Below are positions 8,635 to 16,615 of a DNA stretch of 64,000 nucleotides, one piece after another. The stretch covers positions 1-64,000 of the forward strand of contig NZ_QVLT01000006.1 of the NCBI RefSeq assembly GCF_003417065.2. Direction: 5' to 3'. Position numbers and translations under genes: made by a program. Origin of the DNA: Hymenobacter lapidiphilus. Its GTDB lineage: Bacteria; Bacteroidota; Bacteroidia; Cytophagales; Hymenobacteraceae. Each line of letters starts with the position of its first letter. Positions within the stretch are counted from its first letter, which is position 1. The notes below the pieces were generated by a model, which saw nothing but the letters and a program-made list of their open reading frames with translations, ran no database searches and was not told the DNA's origin.

Positions 8635-10473
8635 ATGGCCCTCTTCCGCGCGTTGCTGCTGCCCTTTCTGTTGAGCCTGCTGCTGGCCGGGCCAGGGTAT
8701 GCCCAGCGTAAGCCCGACCCGGCAGCCCCGCCGGCCGAGGCCAGACCGGAAAGCAAGCCGGAGGCTAAGCCGGGCAAGCTCAGCCGTAAGGAGCGCCGTG
8801 AGCTGGCCCGCCGTGCCACTCTCGATGAAGCCGCCCGGCAGCCGCGGGTCCTCACGCCCAAGGAGCGCGAGATGAGCGAGGCTTATTTTGTGGATGGCGT
8901 GCGGTATGTGCTGCTCGAAGACTATAACAAGGCCCTGGAGCGCCTGCTGAAAGCCTATGCTCTGAACCCGGGCAACGCGGCCGTCAATTATAAGATTGCC
9001 GAGGCCAACTTGCTAAGCGGCAACCTGCAGGACGCCACCAACTTTGGGCGGGCCGCCGTACGGCTCGACCCACAGAACGCCTACTACTACCTGCTGCTGG
9101 CCCAGATTTATACCTCGCAGAAACAGTACGAGGAAGCGACCAAAGTATATACCGCGCTTATCGAGCGGGTGCCCGACTCCAACTACTACCTGTTCAACCT
9201 GGCCGACCTGTACGTGGCCCAGGGCCGGCTTGATGAAGCCTTAACGACGTTCGGGCAAGCCGAGCAGAAGTTCGGCCCCCAGGACGAAATATCGTTTAAA
9301 AAACAGCAGATTTACCTGCGCCAGAATAAGCTCGACCAGGCGCTGCTGGAAGGCGAGTCGCTCATTAAATCGAACCCCGACGAGCCGCGCTATGTGCTGG
9401 CCCAGGCGCAGCTCTACGCCACCAACCGCCGCTTCGATGACGCCGTGCGGGTGGCCAACCAAGCCCTGCGCGTGGACCCTGATAACCCCCGGGCCCGCAT
9501 GATTCTGGCCGACGTGTACCGGCTCCAGAACAACCGGCCCGAGTCGGAGCGCCAGTTGAAACTGGCTTTCGAGAGCCCCGGCCTCGATATCGACGACAAA
9601 GTGCGCATTCTGATTGAGTACCTGAAGCAGTTGCCCGACCCCGGCCTCAACGAAATGGCCCGCGGGCTGGCCGCCGTTACCATGCGGGTTCATCCGCGCG
9701 AGGCCAAAGCCTTTTCCATTGCCGGCGACATTGAAATTGTGACCGGCAACCGGGCCGCCGCCCGCGCCAGCTACCTGCGGGCCCTGCGCCTCGATAACTC
9801 ACGCTACCAGATCTGGCAGCAGGTGGTGCTGATCGACGCCGAGCTGAGCCAGACCGATTCGTTGCTGGCCCACACCACGCAGGCCCTGGAGCTGTTTCCG
9901 AACCAGGCACCGCTCTGGTTTTACAACGGCGTAGGCCATCAGCTGGAAAAACAGCCGGCCAAGGCCGTCAAGTCGTTCGAATACGGCCGCAAGCTGGCCA
10001 CCGACAACCCCGAGCTGCTGGCCCAGTTCGACACCCAGCTCGGCGACGTGTATCATGAGCTGCAGGACTATCCCAAATCGGATGCCGCTTACGAATCGGC
10101 CCTGACTTTCGATGCCAACAACGCCCAGGCCCTCAACAACTACAGCTACTTTCTGTCGGTAAGGCGCGAAAAGCTGGACAAGGCGAAGGAAATGGCCGGC
10201 AAGCTGGTGAAGCAGTTCCCCGAAAACCCTACTTACCTCGACACCTACGCCTGGGTGCTGTATCAGCTGAAGGACTACGCCGGCGCCCGCCGGGCCCTCG
10301 AAACCGCCCTGCTCCACTCCTCCGACGCGACCATTGTGGAACATTACGGCGACGTGCTGTTTCAGCTCGGCGAGAAGGACCGGGCCGTGGCCGAGTGGCA
10401 GCGGGCCGACCAGAAAGGCGGCGCCTCGGCGCTCATCAACCGAAAAATAAAGGACAAAAAGCTGTATGAATAA
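8635..10473 (+). CDS. Exported tetratricopeptide-repeat protein
   Basis: The 612-residue product starts at ATG 8635 with a signal peptide (ALFRALLLPFLLSLLLAG, cleavage near GYAQ). A frame open from 8500 runs through the upstream palindrome and is unlikely to be translated. After a charged linker, the rest is a long array of TPR helices, for example ALERLLKAYALNPGNAAVNY and AQALNNYSYFLSV, typical of protein-protein interaction scaffolds. The C-terminal repeats (YLDTYAWVLYQLKDYAGA) resemble those of outer-membrane biogenesis TPR proteins. It overlaps the DUF4292 gene by eight bases, so the two are probably translationally coupled and act in the envelope. Confidence 0.88.
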   Translation: MALFRALLLPFLLSLLLAGPGYAQRKPDPAAPPAEARPESKPEAKPGKLSRKERRELARRATLDEAARQPRVLTPKEREMSEAYFVDGVRYVLLEDYNKALERLLKAYALNPGNAAVNYKIAEANLLSGNLQDATNFGRAAVRLDPQNAYYYLLLAQIYTSQKQYEEATKVYTALIERVPDSNYYLFNLADLYVAQGRLDEALTTFGQAEQKFGPQDEISFKKQQIYLRQNKLDQALLEGESLIKSNPDEPRYVLAQAQLYATNRRFDDAVRVANQALRVDPDNPRARMILADVYRLQNNRPESERQLKLAFESPGLDIDDKVRILIEYLKQLPDPGLNEMARGLAAVTMRVHPREAKAFSIAGDIEIVTGNRAAARASYLRALRLDNSRYQIWQQVVLIDAELSQTDSLLAHTTQALELFPNQAPLWFYNGVGHQLEKQPAKAVKSFEYGRKLATDNPELLAQFDTQLGDVYHELQDYPKSDAAYESALTFDANNAQALNNYSYFLSVRREKLDKAKEMAGKLVKQFPENPTYLDTYAWVLYQLKDYAGARRALETALLHSSDATIVEHYGDVLFQLGEKDRAVAEWQRADQKGGASALINRKIKDKKLYE

Positions 10474-11233
10474 CCGCCCCGCGCTGCTGCTGAGCGTACT
10501 ACTGGCCCTGCCGCTACTGTTAGGCAGTTGCACCAAAAAGCTGCTGCCCACCGCTACCAGCACCACCACTCCCCCGATGCCGGAGGCCGTGAAGGCCGCT
10601 AACCTCGATTTCCAGTTCATGACGGCCAAGGGCAAAGCCCAGTTTGGCGACCAGAGCGCCAACGTGAACCTACGCATGCGCAAAGACAGCGTCATCTGGC
10701 TGTCGGCGTCGCTGCTGGGCATTGAGGGCGGGCGGCTCTACATCACCCGCGACTCGGTACAGGTGATTGATAAGCTGCGCCGCGAGTACTACTCGGGCGA
10801 TTTTGCCTACCTGAGCCAGCGACTGAACGTGCCCGTTACCTTCGACATGCTGCAGGCTTTGCTGCTGGGCAACTACCTGGCACCCATCAGCCCCGACACC
10901 CAGCCGGTCGTAACAACCGAGGGTACGGTGCAGCGGGTGCGCTACGCGCAGGCCGGCCTGCTTATTATGCAGCTTGTAGATCTGGCCCAGGGCCGCCCGC
11001 GCCAGCTGCTGGTGCAGGACTCGGTGCGGGCCAACCAGATAACGGTAGACTACGCCGATTTCCGTCAGCTCGAAAGCAACCCCCAACCCTTCGCCTTCGA
11101 AACTCAGGTGCAGGTGCAGCAGCACCAGCAGGCTCCTACCCTGGTTACGCTCACCTACCGGGCCGTCGACTTGGATAAGGGCCGGTTGCAATTCCCGTTT
11201 TCCGTACCCAAAGGCTATGTGCGCAAGAAGTAA
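10466..11233 (+). CDS. DUF4292 family lipoprotein
   Basis: This 255-residue lipoprotein has a type II signal peptide ending in the lipobox LLGSC, so it should be lipidated in the periplasm or outer membrane. The body matches the DUF4292 family of Bacteroidota, distantly LolB/LolA-like in layout: FQFMTAKGKAQF, NLRMRKDSVIWLSAS and TYRAVDLDKGRLQFPFSVP. The function is unestablished; a lipoprotein-handling role is only inferred. It overlaps the TPR gene upstream by eight bases and the EnvC-like gene downstream by 17 bases. The trio looks like one operon and this order (TPR, DUF4292, M23) is common in the phylum. Confidence 0.88.
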   Translation: MNNRPALLLSVLLALPLLLGSCTKKLLPTATSTTTPPMPEAVKAANLDFQFMTAKGKAQFGDQSANVNLRMRKDSVIWLSASLLGIEGGRLYITRDSVQVIDKLRREYYSGDFAYLSQRLNVPVTFDMLQALLLGNYLAPISPDTQPVVTTEGTVQRVRYAQAGLLIMQLVDLAQGRPRQLLVQDSVRANQITVDYADFRQLESNPQPFAFETQVQVQQHQQAPTLVTLTYRAVDLDKGRLQFPFSVPKGYVRKK

Positions 11234-12584
11234 AACCGGCTGGCTGCGGTTGTTGCTGCTCTTGCTGCTGGCTGGCTCGATGGCCCCAGTAGCACTGGCC
11301 CAAAAAAAAGCACCTACCGCCAAAAAAAGCAAAGCCCAGCTGGAACGCGAGCGGCGAGCCAATCTCAAGCGCATCAAAGAAACCAGCCGCATTCTGGCCC
11401 AGACCCAGCAGAAAAAGCAGGCGTCGGTGGGCCAGCTCAACGCCATTCAGGAAAAGCTGGTGGTGCAGCAGGGCGTCATCAAAAACATCAGTTCGGAGCT
11501 GCGCTATATTGAGGGCGACGTGCAGCAGACCGAAGGCCAGGTGCAGCAGACGCGCCAGCGGCTGGAGCGCCTCAAGGCCGAGTATGCCCGCCTGATTTAT
11601 GCCGGCTCGAAAACGGCCAACGGCTACAACCGCCTCATGTTCTTGTTTGCGGCCGAGTCGTTCAACCAGTTCCTGCTGCGCTTGCGCTACATCCGGCAGT
11701 ACACCGAGGTGCGCCAGGCCCAGGCTACCCAGATTACCCAGGCCCAGCAGCGCTTGGGCCAGCAGCTAACCGGCCTGCAACGGCAGCGCCAGGAAAAAGG
11801 CTCGCTGCTCACCACCCAGCTTTCCGAAAAGAAAACCCTGACTACGCTGAAAGTGCAGCAGGACCAGGTGATTACCAAGCTCACCCAGCAGGAAGAAGGC
11901 CTGCGCAAGGAACTGGCCAACCGGCAGCGGGCAATCAGCCGGCTTGATAACCTGATTGCGCTACGCGTCCGCGAAGAAATTGCCCGCGCGGCCCGCGAAG
12001 CCGCGCGTAGGGCGGCAGCCAAGGCCCGCGCCGCCGAGGTGGCGGACAACCCCGGCCGCAGCCCCAGTACTACCTCGCGCACCCCCGCTACCGCCGCCGC
12101 CGAAGAAGCTGCCGCCACCCGGGCCGAACGCACCGACCGCGTAACCCTGACGCCCGAAACGGCCAAGCTGGCCGCCTCCTTCACCGACAACCGGGGCCAC
12201 CTGCCCTGGCCCGTAGGTAAAGGCTTCATCAGTCAGCGCTTCGGCCGCCACAACCACCCGATACTCAAAAACGTGGTGGTGGAGAACCGCGGCGTTGATA
12301 TCCAGACCAACTCCGGCGAGCCGGTACGGGCCGTGTTCAGTGGCAAAGTGCTTACGGTAGCCAGCGTGCCGGGCATGGGCAACATCGTGATGGTGCAGCA
12401 CGGCGACTACTTCACGGTGTATGCCAAGCTGCGCAACGTGAGCGTGAGCGAGGGCCAGACCATTGAGGCCCGCCAGACGCTGGGCACGGTTTCGACCAAC
12501 TCCGAGGGCACCTCCGAAGTGCAGTTCCAGGTCTGGCGCAACAGTGCTAACCTTAACCCCGAAAATTGGCTTGGCCGGAAATAA
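11217..12584 (+). CDS. EnvC-like murein hydrolase activator with degenerate LytM domain
   Basis: The 455-residue exported protein has a signal peptide (WLRLLLLLLLAGSMAPVALA), a long coiled coil (about 40-280, with runs of Gln, Glu, Arg and Leu), an Ala-rich linker and a C-terminal M23/LytM domain (about 325-452). The zinc ligands of active LytM enzymes are lost: the HxGxD motif reads NRGVD (Asn357), the YAHL position is YAKL (Lys404) and the HFE position is QFQ (Gln436). Coiled coil plus inactive LytM is the arrangement of EnvC, which activates amidases at the division site. An activator role is therefore more likely than hydrolysis. The gene overlaps DUF4292 by 17 bases. Confidence 0.88.
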   Translation: MCARSKTGWLRLLLLLLLAGSMAPVALAQKKAPTAKKSKAQLERERRANLKRIKETSRILAQTQQKKQASVGQLNAIQEKLVVQQGVIKNISSELRYIEGDVQQTEGQVQQTRQRLERLKAEYARLIYAGSKTANGYNRLMFLFAAESFNQFLLRLRYIRQYTEVRQAQATQITQAQQRLGQQLTGLQRQRQEKGSLLTTQLSEKKTLTTLKVQQDQVITKLTQQEEGLRKELANRQRAISRLDNLIALRVREEIARAAREAARRAAAKARAAEVADNPGRSPSTTSRTPATAAAEEAAATRAERTDRVTLTPETAKLAASFTDNRGHLPWPVGKGFISQRFGRHNHPILKNVVVENRGVDIQTNSGEPVRAVFSGKVLTVASVPGMGNIVMVQHGDYFTVYAKLRNVSVSEGQTIEARQTLGTVSTNSEGTSEVQFQVWRNSANLNPENWLGRK

Positions 12585-12643
12585 GCGCCGGTGGTGGAGG
12601 GCATTTATCACCAACTCCCGAAGCCGTCCAAAAAGTCAGCAGC

Positions 12644-12686
12644 CCGTCATGCTCCATCAGGCGTCCGCAGCGCTGGAGCACGACGG
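12644..12686. repeat. Inverted repeat with GTCATGCTCCATCA
   Basis: CCGTCATGCTCCA pairs with TGGAGCACGACGG at the other end with one mismatch. The 14-mer GTCATGCTCCATCA recurs exactly at 33040-33053, so it is part of a dispersed repeat. Confidence 0.5.
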
Positions 12687-12725
12687 ACTCGCTGATGCAG
12701 GGTGCTTTCTGGAAAATTTCACCAA

Positions 12726-12754
12726 TAAAAAAACCCGGATCCAAAGGAACCGGG
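12726..12754 (-). terminator. Rho-independent terminator, minus strand
   Basis: CCCGG(A)TCC pairs with GGA(A)CCGGG (12734-12754), and the A-run at 12726-12733 reads as a T-run on the minus strand. It would end transcripts from the GAF-LytTR gene, about 200 bases past its stop. Confidence 0.75.
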
Positions 12755-12959
12755 CTTTCCGAGCTATGAAAACAAACTTAGCTACCGGAATCCCCCGCTA
12801 CCGGCGTGCAGCTATAACTAACCGCTACTGGCAGGGTAAACTCCCGATAACCAGGCGAAAGATACTGGAGGGTAAAGCCCTCCCGTTCTCAATTTCGCCC
12901 AATAACCATTTTCTCTCGGCGAAAGGCTCTATCTGTGCGTTGCGGCCGGGCCAACAGAC

Positions 12960-13916
12960 TCAGACGAGGTTGAGTCGACTTAGCAGCCCGGCTTTAAATG
13001 AGTTGCCAATGGGTACGGGTAGCAGGCTGGGGCCACCATCGGCACCACGGTCGGCCTCCACCAGCAGCGCGTCGCTTTCGATAGCAATAATGCGGTCGAG
13101 GCGCACGATGTACTTGCGGTGCACGCGGGCGAAGTCGCGGGCCGGCAGCCGGGCTTCCAGCTCCTTCATCGTGCTGTAGATGGTAAACCGCTCGGGGCCC
13201 GCGTAGATGTTCACGTAGTCGCCCAAAGCTTCCACGTAGCGGATGTCGGCTGTTTTCAGGCGCAGCAGCTTGCTATCCTGCTTGATAAATATTTCGTTCT
13301 GGCTTTTGCTTAGGTACAGGCTCTCGGCCGTGCCATTGGCCAGGCGCAACAGGTCGTCGAGCTTACGCCGCTCCTGCTCCAGTTCGAGGCGAGCCCGGCG
13401 CAGTTCCAGGTGGGCCACTACCTCGCGGCTCAGCACAGCCAAGGCATCGCGCTGGCCATCGGTGAGGCGGCGGGGTACGGTATCGATAACGCAAAGCGTG
13501 CCCAGCGCATCGCCCTGAGGCGTGAGCAGCGGGTAACCGGCATAAAAGCGCATGTTGGGCTCGCCGGTTACCAACTGGTTGTGCTCGAACAAGGGGTGGC
13601 AGGCAGCATCTTCTACCTCGTAAAGCGTACGGCCCTGAATGGCGTGCTGGCAGAAAGCCAGCTCGCGGGGCGTGCTGGCGGGCCAGTTCTGGTCGGTGCA
13701 GGCCTTAAACCATTGCCGCTCGCCATCGAGTAGCGAAACCAGCGAGATGGGTGTGTTGCAGATAATAGAGGCCAGCCGCGCCAAATCGTCGAAGGCGGTT
13801 TCCTGGGCGGTGTCCAGGATTTCATAGGATTGCAGGGCCGTAAGCCGCCGAATTTCCTGTGCCCGCGAAAGGCTGGCCTGCACCTTGGGAGAGGAAGTTG
13901 TTTCTTCCAACAGCAT
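12960..13916 (-). CDS. GAF-LytTR one-component transcriptional regulator
   Basis: The 318-residue protein begins at ATG 13916 (MLLEETTSS); a longer frame exists but lacks support. Residues about 25-170 form a GAF domain of the type seen in Bacteroidota sensors (ETAFDDLARLASIICNTPIS, SLLDGERQWFKA, FYAGYPLLTPQGDALGTLCV). A coiled-coil linker (LELRRARLELEQERRKLDDL) leads to a C-terminal LytTR DNA-binding domain (about 210-315), with FIKQDSKLLRLKTADIRYVE and RVHRKYIVRLDRI. The layout suggests direct coupling of a small-molecule or redox signal to DNA binding, with no phosphoacceptor domain. The ligand and target genes are unknown. Confidence 0.9.
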   Translation of the reverse strand: MLLEETTSSPKVQASLSRAQEIRRLTALQSYEILDTAQETAFDDLARLASIICNTPISLVSLLDGERQWFKACTDQNWPASTPRELAFCQHAIQGRTLYEVEDAACHPLFEHNQLVTGEPNMRFYAGYPLLTPQGDALGTLCVIDTVPRRLTDGQRDALAVLSREVVAHLELRRARLELEQERRKLDDLLRLANGTAESLYLSKSQNEIFIKQDSKLLRLKTADIRYVEALGDYVNIYAGPERFTIYSTMKELEARLPARDFARVHRKYIVRLDRIIAIESDALLVEADRGADGGPSLLPVPIGNSFKAGLLSRLNLV

Positions 13917-14226
13917 AGTATTGCAGTAAAATATAAAGGGGAAATTGCCTTCTGGAGTCACTAAATAACATAGCCTACCCCACTTGAAAGGGGTGAAACC
14001 GCTAAAGCGGACCTTTTACCGGATCAATAGCACCCTTTACTGGCTGGGTTTCTTCGGCCAGTATAAGGACCGGATAGAAAACGCGGCTGGCTGCACCAAC
14101 CGTGGGGATATGGATGGGCTAGCGGAACTGTTTTTCAAATTATGGGGTACATTTACAATCTGGCCACGCATGCGTTGCGTATACTCTCCTTTGACCTTCT
14201 AATTCTGGCCCCCGGGTCTGCTACAT
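13917..14226. other. Spacer between divergent GAF-LytTR and tatA genes (310 bp)
   Basis: This divergent region should carry promoters for both sides. I do not find a full TAnnTTTG element. A 72-codon frame (13984-14202) starts with TTG and has no recognisable features, so I do not call it. Confidence 0.5.
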
Positions 14227-14460
14227 ATGAACTTTGCCACCCTCCTGCTCGGAATCGGTAACTTTGGTGGTACCGAAATCCTGCTCATCGGTCTAGCCAT
14301 CATCCTGCTCTTCGGAGCCAAGCGCATTCCGGAACTGTTCCGCGGCATGGGCCAGGGCATTCGCGAGTTCAAGGACGCTTCCAAGGAAGAAAAGCCTGAA
14401 TTCCGCGACCGGCCCGTAAACCCGGCTAACCCCAACGACCCGGCTGCGCCCCGTCAATAA
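14227..14460 (+). CDS. tatA: Sec-independent translocase protein TatA/TatE family (first copy)
   Basis: TatA oligomerises to form the pore through which folded proteins carrying twin-arginine signals cross the inner membrane. The 77-residue product has one N-terminal TM helix (GTEILLIGLAIILLFGAKRI), the FGAKRIPEL hinge and an amphipathic helix (FRGMGQGIREFKDASKEE), followed by a short Pro/Asn tail. This is normal TatA size. A second copy follows after 11 bases in the same orientation, so both are probably in one transcript ending at the terminator 14876-14915. No tatC is seen in this window. Confidence 0.94.
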   Translation: MNFATLLLGIGNFGGTEILLIGLAIILLFGAKRIPELFRGMGQGIREFKDASKEEKPEFRDRPVNPANPNDPAAPRQ

Positions 14461-14471
14461 CCCCTTTAGCT

Positions 14472-14846
14472 ATGCAAACGCCTTTCTTTTTGTTTTTAGG
14501 TGACATCGGTGGTGCTGAGCTTATGCTCATTATGGTGGTCATCCTGATTTTCTTTGGAGCCAACAAGATTCCTGAGCTGGCTCGGGGCTTGGGCAAAGGT
14601 ATCCGTGAGTTCAAAGATGCTTCGCGCGAGATTCGCAGCGAGGTCGAGAACTACGGTCAGCCGGCCCAGCAGCCCTACCAGCAGCAGTTTCAGGAGCAGC
14701 CACAGCAGGCCTACCAGCCCGCTGCGCCGGTAGCCGAGGCTGCCCCTGTTATAGCTCCACCCATGGACGGTGGCATTGCGCCCGTCGTAACGCCCGAGCC
14801 GCTAACCACCGAGCCCGAACGTTCGCGCCTCGATCAGACGAGCTAG
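14472..14846 (+). CDS. TatA family protein, second copy with Gln/Pro-rich tail
   Basis: At 124 residues this paralog has the same TM helix (GGAELMLIMVVILIFFGANK), hinge (FGANKIPEL) and amphipathic helix (ARGLGKGIREFKDASREI) as the first copy. It then extends into a Gln/Pro/Ala-rich tail (from about residue 60: QQPYQQQFQEQPQQAYQP). It may be a second TatA, or may substitute for TatB, which usually has a longer cytoplasmic part; the sequence around the hinge is TatA-like. It starts 11 bases after the first tatA stop. Confidence 0.92.
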   Translation: MQTPFFLFLGDIGGAELMLIMVVILIFFGANKIPELARGLGKGIREFKDASREIRSEVENYGQPAQQPYQQQFQEQPQQAYQPAAPVAEAAPVIAPPMDGGIAPVVTPEPLTTEPERSRLDQTS

Positions 14847-14875
14847 TTTCAGCCGCTTTCAGCTAAGTAGTATCC

Positions 14876-14915
14876 GAACCGCCGGCAGCCGAAATCTGCC
14901 GGCGGTTCTGTTTTT
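14876..14915 (+). terminator. Rho-independent terminator of the tatA pair
   Basis: Perfect 13-base arms (14876-14888 and 14896-14908) with a seven-base loop are followed by TGTTTTT. It lies 30 bases after the second tatA stop. Confidence 0.9.
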
Positions 14916-14929
14916 AGCGGTGATGGTGC

Positions 14930-14937
14930 TATTTTCG
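14930..14937 (+). promoter_or_regulatory. Likely -7 element (TATTTTCG) for gatA
   Basis: One base off the TAnnTTTG consensus, just past the tatA terminator. Its position places transcription start downstream of the ATG/GTG codons at 14920-14925, favouring the TTG start at 14986. Confidence 0.35.
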
Positions 14938-14985
14938 CGCTTCCGCCTCGCTTCGCTCGCAGGCCTCCTCTTTAATTTCTTCGTC

Positions 14986-16413
14986 TTGAGACGTTTCGAT
15001 TCCCTTTCCGAAGTACGCCGCGAAATTGCCGCCGGCACTGTTTCGTGCCGGCAGCTGGTTGAGCACTACCTCGACAATATTGCCCGGCAGGAAAACCTCA
15101 ACGCTTTTCTGGAAGTGTGGCCCGAGGAGGCCCGCGCCCAAGCCGTGGCCGTAGATGCCAAGCTGGCCGCCGGTACGGCCGGCAAGCTCGCCGGCATGGT
15201 TATCGGCCTGAAAGACGTGCTGGCCTACGAAGGCCACGCGCTGCAAAGCAGCAGCCATATCCTCGACGGTTTCAAGTCGTTGTTTACCGGCACGGCCGTG
15301 CAGCGGCTGCTCGATGAGGACGCCATTCTGATAGGCCGCCAGAACTGCGACGAGTTTGCCATGGGCGCCTCCAACGAAAGCTCCTACTTCGGGCCGGTTC
15401 GCAACGCCATTGCACCCGACCGGGTGCCCGGCGGCTCGTCGGGCGGGTCGGCGGTGGCCGTGCAGGCCGATATGTGCCTGGCCTCGATTGGCTCCGACAC
15501 GGGCGGCTCGGTGCGCCAGCCAGCGGCTTTTTGCGGCATTGTGGGCTTCAAGCCCACGTATTCGCGCATTTCCCGCTACGGGCTGGTGGCCTACGCTTCG
15601 TCGTTCGACCAGATCGGTACCCTCACCCGCTCGGTGGAGGACGCCGCCCTCCTGCTCGAAGTAATGGCCGGCCCCGATGAGTTCGATAGTACCGTGAGCC
15701 AGCAGCCGGTGCCCGCCTACAGCCAGGAGCTGACGCCCGCGCCCCAGTACCGCATCGGCTACATCCAAGACTGCCTGGTGCGCCCGGGCCTCAACCCCGA
15801 AATAAAGGCGGCCACCGAAAGCGCACTGGAGCAGCTGCGCGGCCAGGGCCACATGGTGGAGGCCGTGGAGTTCCCGTACCTCGACTTTATCGTGCCCACC
15901 TACTACATTCTGACCACGGCCGAGGCCAGCTCCAACCTGAGCCGCTACGACGGGGTGAAGTTCGGCTACCGCGCCCCCGACGTCACGGATCTGGAGTCGC
16001 TTTACAAGAAAACCCGCTCCCAGGGTTTCGGCCCGGAAGTGCAGCGCCGAATTCTGCTGGGCACCTTTGTGCTAAGCGCCAGCTACTACGACGCCTACTA
16101 CACCAAGGCCCAGCGGGTGCGCCGGCTCATCAAGGAGAAAACCGACGAGCTGCTGCGCGATTACGACTTCCTGGTGCTGCCCACCACGCCCACCACGGCC
16201 TTCAGAATTGGCGATGAAGACCGCGACACGCTATCCATGTACTTGGCCGACATTTTCACGGTGCAGGCCTCCCTGGCGGGCGTACCGGCTATTTCGGTGC
16301 CCAATGGCCTCGATTCTCAGGGTCTGCCCATCGGCCTCCAGGTACTGGCCGGGGCCTTCCGCGAATCGCAGCTGCTGGCCTTCGCCAACTCGCTTGATTT
16401 GGCCGTTAGCTAA
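14986..16413 (+). CDS. gatA: Aspartyl/glutamyl-tRNA amidotransferase subunit A (amidase family)
   Basis: GatA is the glutaminase/amidase subunit that supplies ammonia to convert mischarged Glu-tRNA(Gln) or Asp-tRNA(Asn). From the TTG at 14986 the product has 475 residues, and the Ser-cisSer-Lys triad falls at K76 (GLKDVL), S151 (GGSSGGS) and S175 (GSDTGGSVRQPAAFCG), with the same spacing as in characterised GatA. An in-frame ATG at 14923 would add 21 residues that look unrelated and lies before the probable -7 element. The last codons and stop lie in an inverted repeat. gatB and gatC are not in the window. A different amidase function is possible but the match to GatA is good. Confidence 0.93.
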   Translation: MRRFDSLSEVRREIAAGTVSCRQLVEHYLDNIARQENLNAFLEVWPEEARAQAVAVDAKLAAGTAGKLAGMVIGLKDVLAYEGHALQSSSHILDGFKSLFTGTAVQRLLDEDAILIGRQNCDEFAMGASNESSYFGPVRNAIAPDRVPGGSSGGSAVAVQADMCLASIGSDTGGSVRQPAAFCGIVGFKPTYSRISRYGLVAYASSFDQIGTLTRSVEDAALLLEVMAGPDEFDSTVSQQPVPAYSQELTPAPQYRIGYIQDCLVRPGLNPEIKAATESALEQLRGQGHMVEAVEFPYLDFIVPTYYILTTAEASSNLSRYDGVKFGYRAPDVTDLESLYKKTRSQGFGPEVQRRILLGTFVLSASYYDAYYTKAQRVRRLIKEKTDELLRDYDFLVLPTTPTTAFRIGDEDRDTLSMYLADIFTVQASLAGVPAISVPNGLDSQGLPIGLQVLAGAFRESQLLAFANSLDLAVS

Positions 16414-16477
16414 TAGCTGATAGCCATCTGTTTTTGTCCTCTCGAATGTAGCTAACGGCTATCAGCTAATAGCTAAC
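16405..16477. repeat. TAGCTAA-type inverted repeat overlapping the gatA stop
   Basis: GTTAGCTAATAGCTGATAGCC (16405-16425) and its inverted copy (16457-16477) differ at one base. The left arm supplies the last two sense codons and the TAA of gatA. A further partial copy follows to about 16490. Related sequences occur at 53822-53896 and 58246-58286. Confidence 0.7.
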
Positions 16478-16535
16478 AGCCGTTAGCTAAAGTGCTGCTT
16501 TAAGCCGCGGGGCTGGAAGTTCTGATAAACTGTGC

Positions 16536-16543
16536 TATTTTTG
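16536..16543 (+). promoter_or_regulatory. -7 promoter element (TATTTTTG)
   Basis: Full TAnnTTTG match, 72 bases before the start of the lytic transglycosylase gene. Confidence 0.5.
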
Positions 16544-16615
16544 GCAAAGCGCTGGGTTGTGGCTCAGCGTTTTGCGTTTGGGCCCACCGGCCATTGTCCT
16601 TTTGAGTGAGTTAGC

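Larger units (their letters stand above)
12585..12959. other. Gene-free spacer between convergent genes (375 bp)
   Basis: It holds an inverted repeat at 12644-12686 and a terminator for the minus-strand gene at 12726-12754. I see no gene in the rest; short frames here have no family resemblance. Confidence 0.6.

Noticed and set aside
13984..14202. 72-codon frame with TTG start before tatA
   Set aside because: No recognisable sequence features and no start signal; probably a divergent promoter region.
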